In this document: positions 55,081-64,000 of the stretch, piece by piece | How positions within the stretch are numbered: the first letter of the stretch is position 1 | How the letters are laid out: each line of letters opens with the position of its first letter | Source: Xanthostigma xanthostigma | Lineage: Eukaryota; Arthropoda; Insecta; Raphidioptera; Raphidiidae | Direction of reading: 5' to 3' | NCBI GenBank assembly: GCA_963575645.1 | Contig: OY754466.1 | Location: 7,108,001 to 7,172,000, forward strand | DNA: 64,000 nucleotides | Program-made: the position numbers and the translations under genes | The notes under the pieces: model-generated | What the model saw: only the letters and a program-made list of their open reading frames with translations | What the model was told of the DNA's origin: nothing | Databases searched by the model: none

Positions 55081-55433
55081 TTCAGTGTTTTTGTATGAAT
55101 TACATTTCGTTTGTCCGTTTATTTTTGATGTGAAACATCTAATAGCGCGTTTGGTTGGGAGTAAAACCGTTCAAATGCGGTTACGTTTTATGGGAGGAGT
55201 TTAGTTGAAGGCGACACCTAGATAAAAGGGTGAAATAAAGAGGACGAACAGTTCCTTATCTCTATGGTAACTAATGATGCAAAACAATGCTGATTTGAGT
55301 AAACAAATTTCTGGTTTTCTACAGCGTTCTCTCTCTTAACTGAAGACACTTTCACTTATGGCAAGCATAGGCAAGAATACTTATTTCCTTCCCGTATTTT
55401 ATATATGAAAGCAAGCGGATTGTGCGTTCATCA
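55081..55433. other. No gene recognised
   Basis: Nothing recognised. Confidence 0.5.
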
Positions 55434-55441
55434 CTTAATAA

Positions 55442-55777
55442 TAGAGCTGTAAAAGTAACGAGAAATTGTGTACCCGTATGTATTCGTTACATAAAGAACC
55501 AGTACCCGTTACTTTCGTATCGTTACGTTACTCGTTACTTTTCATACGACATACAATCGTGCATCACGCATGTATAAGCATCGCAACGAGGCGGGTCGCA
55601 TACGTGATACGATATGACTTCGTTCGTATAACGTATAACCGCATCAAACGAGTCGAACTGACATGGATGCGAAAGATGCGAGTAACGAAATGAATTTGTA
55701 AGTAACGATTCGTTACTTCAAATCAGACGATATACCCGTTACTCAGTAACGAATACATACGGTTTGTTACAGCTCTA
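55442..55777 (-). mobile_element. hAT-type MITE 'TAGAGCTGTAA', copy 2
   Basis: Reverse-orientation copy of 35470-35810. Same 11-bp ends; perfect octamer CTTAATAA at 55434-55441 and 55778-55785. Copies are similar but clearly diverged in the centre. Confidence 0.9.
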
Positions 55778-55785
55778 CTTAATAA

Positions 55786-56317
55786 TCAATTCCGGTTTCA
55801 AATAAAATGTCATCACTTGAAACACCTCGTATAATTTGTAACCACAAACCCTCGAGCGCTATAAGCTGCTTAACAGGTGGTCGGACTTGACACAGAGGGT
55901 TTTCCAGTTGGCAGATATCATACGTCGTTGGGGCGGTGTCGCCGGAACAAAAAGTCAACCCCGGAGCTTCTGCAGACAACAAGAATGTCTGCTGTGTGTG
56001 CAGGACGCCCGGGGAGCGAAAGGGGAAGGTTCACTGCGGCATGGCTATGCCTTTATTTTTACCATATTGAGTTCGAATCCTGAATGAAAAGCGTCGATGT
56101 CAGACCAATGTGTTGAATTGATTTTGGCATATATCACGCCGTCATATGGTAGTCGCTGCATGAGTAAATTAAAAATTGATGTCCGTTTTAAATTCTACTC
56201 TGAAGTTAGACGTTTATGAACTCATTTGTTGGGCGTCCATAATTTACCACAGTAAAACTATGGAGGGTAGAGGTAAGGAGGACTATTTTATATGGGAGAT
56301 AAGTTGAAAAAGTGTCC
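55786..56317. other. GC-richer island 55860-56080, unassigned
   Basis: Open frames occur in three frames but none encodes a protein I know. A lone GAGTTCGAATCCTGA near 56069 looks like a tRNA T-arm without a body. Could be a repeat remnant or exon relic. Confidence 0.3.
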
Positions 56318-56325
56318 ATCTAAAT

Positions 56326-56863
56326 CAGAGGTTCCCAAACTTTTTTGTCTCGTAAACCACTTGCCATGTTTTTCGGGTTTGGGTAGACCCCCTGCTTATC
56401 TGATATTGATTTTTTGCAAATTCATTAATTTCAAATGTATTTTTGACAACCGGTATAGTGCTACTCACTTTGAACGATTTAAATTTATAACGGTAGTGAA
56501 ATGTAGTGTGAAATGTTTAGTTTTATACATTTATTAATTAGATTCAAATTAAACGAATCAAATTAAAATTTACTTTCTGTTACATAAAATAACTAAGCAA
56601 AAAGTAAATGCTTTTAGTGTGAGGGATGAACCTAATGCTTTAATAATAAATTTTCAACATTTGGCATCAATTTAGGTAGATTTAATCTTAAATCTCTTCG
56701 GTTAACGATGTCCAGTTTATTTCTTTTTTTTGTTAGGAGATTCATTATCGTTGATCCCCATTTTCATTTCATGGACCCCCAATTTATTTTCCCGCTGACA
56801 TGGACCCCTTGCAAGTTGTAGTCGACCCCTGGGGGTCGATATAGACCACTTTGGGAATCACTG
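56326..56863. mobile_element. hAT-type MITE, 538 bp, perfect target duplication
   Basis: Ends CAGAGGTTCCCAAAC and, from the right in reverse, CAGTGATTCCCAAAG. Octamer ATCTAAAT is at 56318-56325 and 56864-56871. Subterminal sequence includes GACCCCCTGC and CGACCCCTGGGGGTCG, typical for this widespread hAT group. Confidence 0.92.
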
Positions 56864-56884
56864 ATCTAAATAATATATTTAATA

Positions 56885-57115
56885 ATTTACAATATGAATC
56901 ATACTCAATTTGCGGTGAGCGAAGGCAATAAAGCGTATCGAAAATATGTCTGCGTCTCTTTTTTCGATGTAATTCCCTGATTTCTCTGACGATAGGATTG
57001 GTTGATGTACTTGCATTCAATCTGAATAAAGTATTTCTGTTTCAAAAACTTTGTCTTTTTCTATGACGTTAACATGGGCGTACCCAGCAATTGACCCAGG
57101 AGGGAGGAAATTACA
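56885..57115 (+). mobile_element. Chimeric LINE-like fragment, copy 3
   Basis: Matches 840-1080 and the reverse of 14560-14745 (TGTCTGCGTCTCTTTTTTCG, GGGCGTACCCAGC, CCAGGAGGGAGG). No reverse-transcriptase part follows. Confidence 0.55.
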
Positions 57116-58125
57116 AATTTATTTCGTTATATTCTGTTTCTACTATTTTCCAGAAACAACGCTCAAGCCTCCCATTACAGCCTATTTAGCGTTTTCCCAA
57201 AACTAGCTAACTTTAATACAGAGATCTAAGCAAACAGATCATCATTACAATGATATTTTGTGTAGATTTGAAGAGATAGAAAGGAGAATAATAATGTGTT
57301 CACATAATACTACTGTACCTCTATACAGGTTGTTCCATTTCACGGATTTGAAATACAAAAGACACTGCCTATTTTATTAGGGATTTAATTGCTCGCTAGT
57401 CATAGACAAAAGTACGTCCATTATCACATTTTTAAAAGACGATAGCAACAACGTCAAAATGTAGCAAAACTTCCATTCCCGTTCAGTTTGTTAGACAAAT
57501 TATGTTCCCAATTGCTGCGTCTTGAGGTTTTTTGCCTTGTTTTCTTCCTTTTAGTTTACCCTCATTTTGGTGCAGTGAGTTTTTTTTTCAAATAATTTTA
57601 AGTGAAACCACCGCAACGGGTCTTTTTGTTTTTTTAATGATATTTCTTATTTTTAACTTTTTAGTTCTCTGTATCAGACCTAGAATTCCCAGAAACGAAA
57701 AATGAAAAAAAAACCCGATTTAAAAAAGTCCGATTCGTAAACTTTTTCAATCCGACTAATTCTTTCAGATTTGATCTAGTGACTCAACAAATATCGAATT
57801 AAGAGTCCTGTGGCGCCCCCTGTGCCCGCCGCAGACTGTGTGAACTATCATTTCTCGTTTATAAACGCGATAACCATCTGTTTGTACAGAGAGCACGGTG
57901 CCATTAGCCGAGAACACATCCAATTATGGTTATCTGGTTCGAATCTCCGGCACGAATCTCTGAAATGGTTATGATAGTGTTCGGGAAACCTTTGAACATA
58001 CGTCGACCTGCGGAAGTATACTTCGAACAAGCCGTATAGACCTCAACTGTCGAGCGTCTATACTCTACAATCAGCAAACCGTATACGACTTGAGAATAGC
58101 CGACCGAAGTGATACTTCTTATGCC
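57116..58125. other. No gene recognised in 1 kb
   Basis: GTTCGAATCTCCGGC near 57938 is tRNA-arm-like but stands alone. No coding frame supported. Confidence 0.45.
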
Positions 58126-58640
58126 TGCACTTCACATGGCTGTTTGTATTTGTGTATTTGGCATATTTGGCAAACAATTACCATGTGTGAACAGTCTATT
58201 TGACAAAGTGTTGGCCTTATATGCCTATTTGACAAATAAGGCCAATACAAAATACGCGTTACCGTGCGCTTGTCGGTTTTTCGAGGCACATCAAAGGAGT
58301 CAAATAGGCAAATACGCAAATAAACCGTCCACACAATGGCCATATACAGAAGCGCACGCGCCGTGAACCTGTACGGACGTGCAGTATTTCTGTGTCTGTG
58401 CTGTGAGCGAGAACTGGAACAATTACTATTGAAAATTAATTGGGACAATGAAACAGTGCTAAGATTACGGGAATTTCGAACCTTGCGTTCTACTGCCAAA
58501 TGTTTGTGTGTTTGATATTTGACTGTATGTGTGGATGGTCGTATTTGCCTCTTTTTGCATGTTTGCCTTGAACGTCATATTTTGCAAAATACAACAAATA
58601 CCCAATAGCGAACACAAATAGCTATGTGAAGTGCCACCAT
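58126..58640. mobile_element. Possible hAT-like TIR element with subterminal repeats
   Basis: GCACTTCACATGGCT at 58127 is mirrored by AGCTATGTGAAGTGC ending at 58634. The interior near both ends is rich in (A/T)TTTGCC/GGCAAAT words in both orientations (58140-58340 and 58500-58620), as in hAT subterminal binding sites. No 8-bp duplication seen, so classification is open. Confidence 0.5.
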
Positions 58641-59191
58641 TAGGTATCAATGTTATAAAAATCAATTACAGGGTTAAGAAGAGCGTCTTAACATACGATT
58701 ATATACGTAAAAGTTCCATCTATTGGGAAAACGTTACGCCAATTATACACTGTGGATCGTGCGAAGTCAGAAGTCGAATGATTGTCATTGGCTGAACACA
58801 GATCACGTGAGGCTGTGTGTAAGCCGAAGCCATTTCAACACTGACCCTGCGCGGAAAGAGGGGAATGCTTCTTTGCTATAACATTTGTGTCACTCGTTTT
58901 TCGTTTCAGTGAGACAGTATTTTACTCTCAAAAACGTTGGCGCAATGGCGCCGCATAAGAAGTTTCACTTCAAAAAATTTAACCGACTTCAAAATGTCTC
59001 TTAAAATGGCCGATTTAACTATGTCAAATTTTGTTAATACTGTGAACTACAGATCGAGGGATCGAATGAGTGAATAAATTAGGGGACTTAATTAACTCGT
59101 TTTGCACGTCATCCTAGAAGAATTTTTGTGCTCCCCCTTGTCCTGGATCTAGTCTTCCAATAGTTTGGATCTTCTCATGAACTCCAAACGA
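58641..59191. other. Fragment of element D end at 58948-58980; otherwise no gene
   Basis: GGCGCCGCATAAGAAGTTTC followed by ACTTCAAAA resembles the AAGAAGTTTTACTTCA end of element D. Nothing else recognised. Confidence 0.4.
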
Positions 59192-59410
59192 TTCGGAACC
59201 CAAAGGAATGGTGAGATCTCTAGTGAGGAGTGCGCCGAACTGTCCTAAGGGGAGTTTTTGACAGGTAAACATTGTTTTAGAAAAGCATGATGAAGGATTT
59301 TCTAAATCAATGTTAACCTTATGCCTCCATAGTTTACCTGTCAAAAACCCCCCTTAGGATAGTTCAGCGCATTTCTCACCAGAGGTCTCACCATTCCTTT
59401 GGGTTCCGAA
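59192..59410. repeat. Inverted repeat, 79-bp arms, ~60-bp spacer
   Basis: Arms 59192-59270 and 59332-59410 pair with roughly 90% identity by eye (GGAACCCAAAGGAATGGTGA and TTTTTGACAGGTAAAC in both). The spacer begins and ends with a further imperfect stem (TAGAAAA/TTTTCTA). Probably a MITE whose outer ends I cannot fix. Confidence 0.75.
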
Positions 59411-59983
59411 TTGGTGACTAGATTGTTCTGAGGGAATTACTCCGCAAGATCTAGAGATCAATTAATTATTATCTGTTACCGTACTAAGATATCAAATGGA
59501 AATGGTAGCCTGTTTTAGTGACAAAAAAAAATAAAATTTCGATTTCAGGGAGCCTTCGATATACAACGATTATTGACACAAAGGTCTACGTACCGTTTCC
59601 CTGTGTTGAAGGGCTTTATTGAGGTTATGTTCACCCCTTATGTGTTCAGTACCGAATTAACACGCACTTCAACTCTACACATCTCTCTTTAGATCGACTG
59701 TCCTTGTCACAATCGTACCAACACTAGATATCTCTACGCTCATATGTTAAGTGTTATTGCCAACATTATTACTGGGGCAATTTTTAGTCTTGCGATCTTA
59801 AAATCTCTTGACCAAAGCAAACAGAATATTATTCGCTCTCTCTCTCTCAATTATTACGCAGAGAAAGATCATACTTCACAGGGGTTTGAGAACGGTTCAG
59901 TTGCCACTTTTCTCGACATTTTTATCTGAATAGAATTTTCAATTTAATAAAATTACGGTAGATTATCTTGTGCTTGCCGCTGT
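59411..59983. other. No gene recognised
   Basis: Nothing recognised. Confidence 0.5.
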
Positions 59984-59991
59984 GTGCCAAG

Positions 59992-60518
59992 TAGTGATGT
60001 GTCGGATATCCATATCCGCGGATATCCGAGGGAGAAGAAAGATCCGTATCCGTTAGTTTTTGGCGGATCTTTTACGGATCTTTTACCTTATTAATTTTCA
60101 ATTCATAGATGAAATTTTATATATATAGGTGATTAAGTAATAATGAAAAACTGTTAAATTCCATTCAGATTATTTTTTATTTTTTAAAATCGTATTTGGC
60201 ACCTTTATATTGTAAACATTTATTGTAGTGAGTACCATACCAATAGTACATAACTCAAAGGTACTAAAAAACTATCTTTATAATGAGATATTGCATATCG
60301 ATCTTTGGAAAGAGACAATCTGTTATGAAAGTTAACTCTTAAAGTGGTCAATAACTTTTTCCCATAACAGATAGTCTGTTTCCAAAGGTCGATGTGCAAT
60401 ATTTACCGCCGCGTACTCTAAGAAAGTTAAGATCCGTATCCGCGGAACCTGAAACCAAATATCCGTATTCAGATCCGTATCCGCGGATATACAGTTTTAA
60501 CGATCCGGAACATCACTA
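59992..60518. mobile_element. hAT-type MITE, 527 bp
   Basis: Ends TAGTGATGTGTCGG and, in reverse, TAGTGATGTTCCGG; target duplication GTGCCAAG (59984-59991) against GTGCCGAG (60519-60526), 7 of 8. Subterminal regions are full of GGATCCGTATCCGCGGATAT-type words in direct and inverted orientation. Confidence 0.85.
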
Positions 60519-60526
60519 GTGCCGAG

Positions 60527-60997
60527 TAGCAAGGTCAGTTGGTAATTTGCGGACGGCGTTCACTTAAAGAGGTTTCACTGTACATTCATTTACATTAATA
60601 TTCTTTATTCAAAATGACAATGATTCTTTTTGTTAACAATCGAGCTACAATGTGTATAGGTGATATTCCGAAGGTTTAGCACTGTATCCGGTTCCGGCGA
60701 CGCTGTGTTGTTTTCAGCTGTCAAGCTGTGAAACACACGGAGCCCACCGTTTGGGTCATTTCCGGTCGTTTATAAAGCGAATCTCCAATTCAATGTTTGT
60801 CTTAATATTAGCCCCACGCAACACAATAACGGCGCAAACAAAATCCGATAAAGAAATGAAAATTTAAAAGTCAGATAACAAGTAAAGTTTAAACCGGTTT
60901 TGACTCTTAACCTTAACTTAAAAGCAGTGGTATGCGTAAAATATTTTTTGCATTACCCCCAATAAAATAACTGCATACAGGCCATGGAATATACTTA
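60527..60997. other. No gene recognised
   Basis: Nothing recognised. Confidence 0.5.
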
Positions 60998-60999
60998 TA

Positions 61000-61538
61000 C
61001 AGTGTAAACTCCATTTAACGTCACTCGATATAACGACAAACACCTTAAAACGTCGAAATTACTTAACTCTAGTTGGTTTACCTTGTTGCTCATACAATGA
61101 TACATTCCAAATAACGACACACCCACTCTAAATAACAACAACAATACGTCATCACTAAGCAATAAACAGTACTTGTTTGTTATTTTGTTGCTTTGTTGTC
61201 GGCATCATGCGTACCGAAGATTCTAAGAAATTCGTTCTTTTGGTTGTTGAGATTATCTTTCATATGTTTAGCTCAGCTGCTTATCGATAAGCTATCATAT
61301 TCTTAGTTGCCCACAAACATGCTAACTGTGAACATGACGAGTAAAGGAAAATCTTTTTGTATTGACGAAAATGTTTTATTAATACGCGCAATAGAGGCGG
61401 GAAAGAGAAGTGAGGTTGAAAATTATAGTAAAAAAATGTTAATGAATTACTTCCTCTCTCTCCGTTTAACGACAACTCTCAATAACGTCACAAAGTGCAC
61501 TGCAGTCCCTTGAGTGTGGCCATATAGAGTTCACACTG
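61000..61538 (+). mobile_element. pogo-like MITE carrying a transposase N-terminus
   Basis: Ends CAGTGTAAACTCCAT and, in reverse, CAGTGTGAACTCTAT, each next to TA (60998-60999, 61539-61540). Subterminal repeats of AACGACA / TGTCGTT type occur on both sides. The interior holds the first part of a pogo-type transposase; the catalytic part has been deleted. Confidence 0.82.
61320..61475 (+). pseudogene. pogo/Tigger transposase N-terminal fragment
   Basis: In the frame from 61307 the segment MTSKGKSFCIDENVLLIRAI followed by EAGKRSEVENYSKK matches the start of CENP-B/Tigger-type transposases (K-xK-xLTIDEK-xxII-xAIEAGKK-xSEVA). The second half of the helix-turn-helix has already degenerated and the frame runs into the right terminal repeat at 61513. 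The methionine at 61335 (MTSKGK) is a better start than the one at 61307. No catalytic residues are present; the fragment could at most bind DNA. Confidence 0.7.
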
Positions 61539-61742
61539 TATTTTGCATTCGTTTTTTTTTCTTCGTCTTCCAGATCACAAGCGGGTCGCTGACTACCGGT
61601 CTGGTACATCTACTCTAAAACCTAAAAGGAACTGATTAGAATCGATGTAGATCTTTTGATACACAACGGAAAATAAATGTTTTACCTGGTCCTTCTCATC
61701 TGATAAAAACACATATTAAAGAAAGATGATAGCCTCCCTTAA

Positions 61743-62408
61743 CCCTTTACAAGCGGCGAAACTTTTTTTGTTTTTGATTATTTAGGAACCAAAAGACCCT
61801 AGAAAAATTAATGAAAAAAATTGTGTACCCTTGCTTACTAACCCGCACGAAATAACCTCGCGAAGCCGGTTGCGTTGCGCTCACAAATAGTATATTACAC
61901 CACAAGGGCCGAAAGTTTGATATTCTTGCACTGCGCACCATGATGCCTTCGGCTCGCCTCAGGCAACAACTCGCGCAATGCAAGGTAACAAACTTTCGGC
62001 CAGTGTAGTGTATACTATTTTTCTTCATGCCTCGGTCGTAAATGCGCTTATTAAATACATTAATTAATTAATTAATTACTTATTAATTGCATAAAAACGC
62101 AGATAAATTTCAAGCAAGCAGCTTTGAGGTTATACGTAAAAACACGAATGACAGCTGGTAGCGACTTATAGCTAAAATGTATTAGCTAAAATAACAGTTG
62201 ATAGGTCATTTTTTTCTTAACTGCCGCCCGAACGGACGTACTTCCCGCATCAGTGCGTGTAATCCCAGCAATGCGTAAATGTTAGACTTTCTGCCTTGCA
62301 ATTGATGTCGAAAGTATGTACTTTCGATCGAGGTATGAAGAAAAATTATTTTTTTCCTGGCAAAAAAAATGTCGATAGTCACGCCCGTACAGAATCGGTT
62401 GTAAAGGG
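61743..62408. mobile_element. piggyBac-like MITE with TTAA target duplication
   Basis: Flanked by TTAA at 61739-61742 and 62409-62412. Ends are CCCTTTACAAGCG and, in reverse, CCCTTTACAACCG (one mismatch in 13). CCC ends at duplicated TTAA sites are diagnostic of piggyBac-like elements. The interior (61895-62030) has an inverted GGGCCGAAAGTTTG / CAAACTTTCGGCC pair around a GC-rich loop and may be another repeat. No transposase. Confidence 0.85.
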
Positions 62409-62412
62409 TTAA

Positions 62413-62819
62413 GAAATTAATTTCATAACCATAAATAAATAACATAATAAAAATCGCAACGTAATTTTTTTTTCAGATCCGCTTGTATGTATCTACGTGT
62501 TTGTTTACCTGTCTAAACAGCGGTAATGTAATTAGTAGACGACGGGGGTTGTGCCCCAGCCTTACACGAGTCCCCACACAACACATCAATCCCCACCAAA
62601 TCTAGTTCAATCCCACAGGCGTTCATTACATTACGTTTTATTGCTAATTGTTAATGATTTGTTGCTGCTATCCAGTTATACGGCACACTGTACCTTTATA
62701 TTCAATGATTCGTCTATATTATTGATAATGAACGTGATTCAAAATGGCGGCAATTTATTTTTCTTAAAGACCGCGCACACTTGTCATGCATGGACCTGCA
62801 CAACCAGCACAGCATAAAC
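62413..62819. other. No gene recognised
   Basis: Nothing recognised. Confidence 0.5.
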
Positions 62820-62995
62820 CAAAAATCTCCGAAACTACTCATCCGATTTAAAAAAAAATTCCACCAATATTTAGAATTGACCTTCAGAATGGACATGGGC
62901 TATCGCGTTAAAATAAAAGCGCTTTTCGTGGAGACCAATTTCGCAACATAAGTCGATGAAAAAAAACGGTAGTAATTTATAAAAATTATGGCATA
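62820..62995 (+). mobile_element. Helitron B internal fragment
   Basis: AAACTACTCATCCGATTT, TTCAGAATGGACATGGGC and CTTTTCGTGGAGACCAATTT match 15.1 and 49.4 kb. Neither terminus is present. Confidence 0.65.
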
Positions 62996-63119
62996 GCCGC
63001 ACCAGACTGCTTGCTATTTACAAAATAATATCAGATATACTGATTTTATACCAAAAAATAAATAAACACTTGTAGTTTCAATTTAATAAAGACACAGAGT
63101 AATCGTCAAAGATATTAAA

Positions 63120-63345
63120 CTAACTTATTTCGAAATCTTCGCCTGACGAAGCCACTGTATTGTGCGAAGTAATTGTCACAAAATAAAGTTTTTAAAAGTG
63201 TTAATAAATAAAATGATGACCAAAAATCTTAAACTAAGTTTTTTGATTTTTGGCCGATGAAGCCACTATGTTGTGCGAAGTAATTGTAACAAAATAAAGT
63301 TTTTAAAAGTGTTAAAACGATGACCTTCAAGCTTCGCCCCTCAAC
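63120..63345 (+). repeat. Two-unit tandem duplication, 111 bp
   Basis: GAAGCCACT starts at 63148 and 63259, followed in both by TTGTGCGAAGTAATTGT and ACAAAATAAAGTTTTTAAAA. The composition suggests the 3' region of a retroelement. Confidence 0.85.
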
Positions 63346-63805
63346 AGTCGGCAAGTTACAATGCAACACGAAAAGATTCTGAAATAAAACTAGGTGCAAG
63401 GTCGAGTGTATTGCCAAAATTGACTGTGACGAAGCGATAAGCGTGCCAAACAACGAATCACAAATTGAATTGAGTCAAAGTGAAAAGCCTATTTTAAATT
63501 AAGTAATTAATCTACCATTTATACTGTTATCGGCGGTTCAATCATCGACAAGCGAAGCTGTTGAAATAAGCCGCTTACAATCCATTATGATTAAATAGTG
63601 TTCAAATAGGGTACTTGTATGGATATTTTTTTTAGTGCGACATTATTAGCTCTCACTGTTTGTGAATTCAGCGTTGCATTGTGCTATATATAAGAGAAAT
63701 CAATTGTCATCTGCCGTGGACATTGTGGAGTAATGAAACTCAGCCAATGTGAAATTGATTGTTTCGGGTTCAAGTCCCGACAGTGACATTTATATGTTTT
63801 CTTAT
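63346..63805. other. No gene; tRNA-arm-like motif at 63762-63782
   Basis: TTTCGGGTTCAAGTCCCGA is a well-formed T-arm directly before the SINE tail. No D-arm is visible upstream. It may be the end of another tRNA-derived retroposon. Confidence 0.35.
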
Positions 63806-64000
63806 GATAATAATGCGTTTAACGTCCGTTTCTCAACTTTATGTCATAACAGACGCCATTCGAACCATTACTATTTTCCATCTGTCACACTTCCCGTTAT
63901 TTTCTACATTTTTAAACTTCTACTTAATTAATAGCAATGGGGAATGAAGGAATTTTAGGACATTAAAATAGGCAAATTTTGAGGAGTTATGCAGGCAATG
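63806..64000 (-). mobile_element. tRNA-derived SINE, copy 3, cut by window end
   Basis: Reverse-orientation copy: short (ATT)n tail at the left (ATAATAATGCG), then AACGTCCGTTTCTCAAC, CAGACGCCATTCG and the body, running off the window before the tRNA-like head. Confidence 0.8.

Noticed and set aside
55860-56080. Coding exon
   Set aside because: GC-richer and open in several frames, but none is favoured and none encodes a recognisable protein.

Overview
This is AT-rich nuclear DNA from an insect, almost certainly a moth or butterfly (Lepidoptera). I find no host protein-coding gene that I can defend. Nearly everything recognisable is mobile DNA, mostly non-autonomous and decayed. The lepidopteran call rests on three things: the dispersed repeat opening with the 'tagggttccgta' motif (31.8 and 38.1 kb), several short Helitron families of the lepidopteran kind (5' TCTA..., 3' CTAG, inserted between A and T), and repeats with the 'gaagtaaaacttctt' end. 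These identifications come from reading motifs and comparing copies within the window; no database was searched.

Layout. 0-6 kb: Helitron, a chimeric LINE-like piece, a perfect 77-bp-arm palindrome, a fold-back element with a tRNA-like module, a hAT MITE with perfect target duplication and a tRNA-derived SINE. 6-9.5 kb: two tandem arrays (about 305 and 157 bp periods). 10-18.5 kb: five Helitron segments, a hAT MITE, a LINE remnant and a perfect 54-bp palindrome. 20-25 kb: a nested cluster in which one repeat family is interrupted by a second element and a retroposon and partly tandemised. 25-28.2 kb: Helitron, pogo-like transposon with a broken transposase, LTR. 30.6-31.5 kb: the longest coding remnant, a 5'-truncated LINE reverse transcriptase. 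32.8-37.7 kb: SINE, 15-bp minisatellite next to a solo LTR with a readable promoter, hAT MITE, mariner-like MITE, second fold-back/tRNA element. 41-45.9 kb: two nested pairs (mariner-like inside hAT; LINE inside a TIR element) and a complete Helitron carrying a tRNA-Lys-like module. 46-53 kb: third fold-back/tRNA element, a back-to-back Helitron with tRNA-Lys, long palindromes and a further tRNA-like module. 54.5-64 kb: Helitron, four hAT-type MITEs or remnants, a pogo-like MITE with an N-terminal transposase fragment, a TTAA-flanked piggyBac-like MITE and a SINE cut by the window end.

The most interesting pattern is that tRNA-like (Pol III promoter) modules recur inside elements that are not ordinary SINEs. 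A tRNA-Lys-like module sits at the same internal position in three Helitron-A copies, a class II (Leu-like) module sits in three fold-back elements, and another tRNA-like module lies at 52.8 kb. Two of the Helitron-A loci also have the odd 5'-to-5' back-to-back arrangement with no 3' hairpin. Boundaries with exact target duplications are reliable; family boundaries drawn only from copy-to-copy similarity are approximate.
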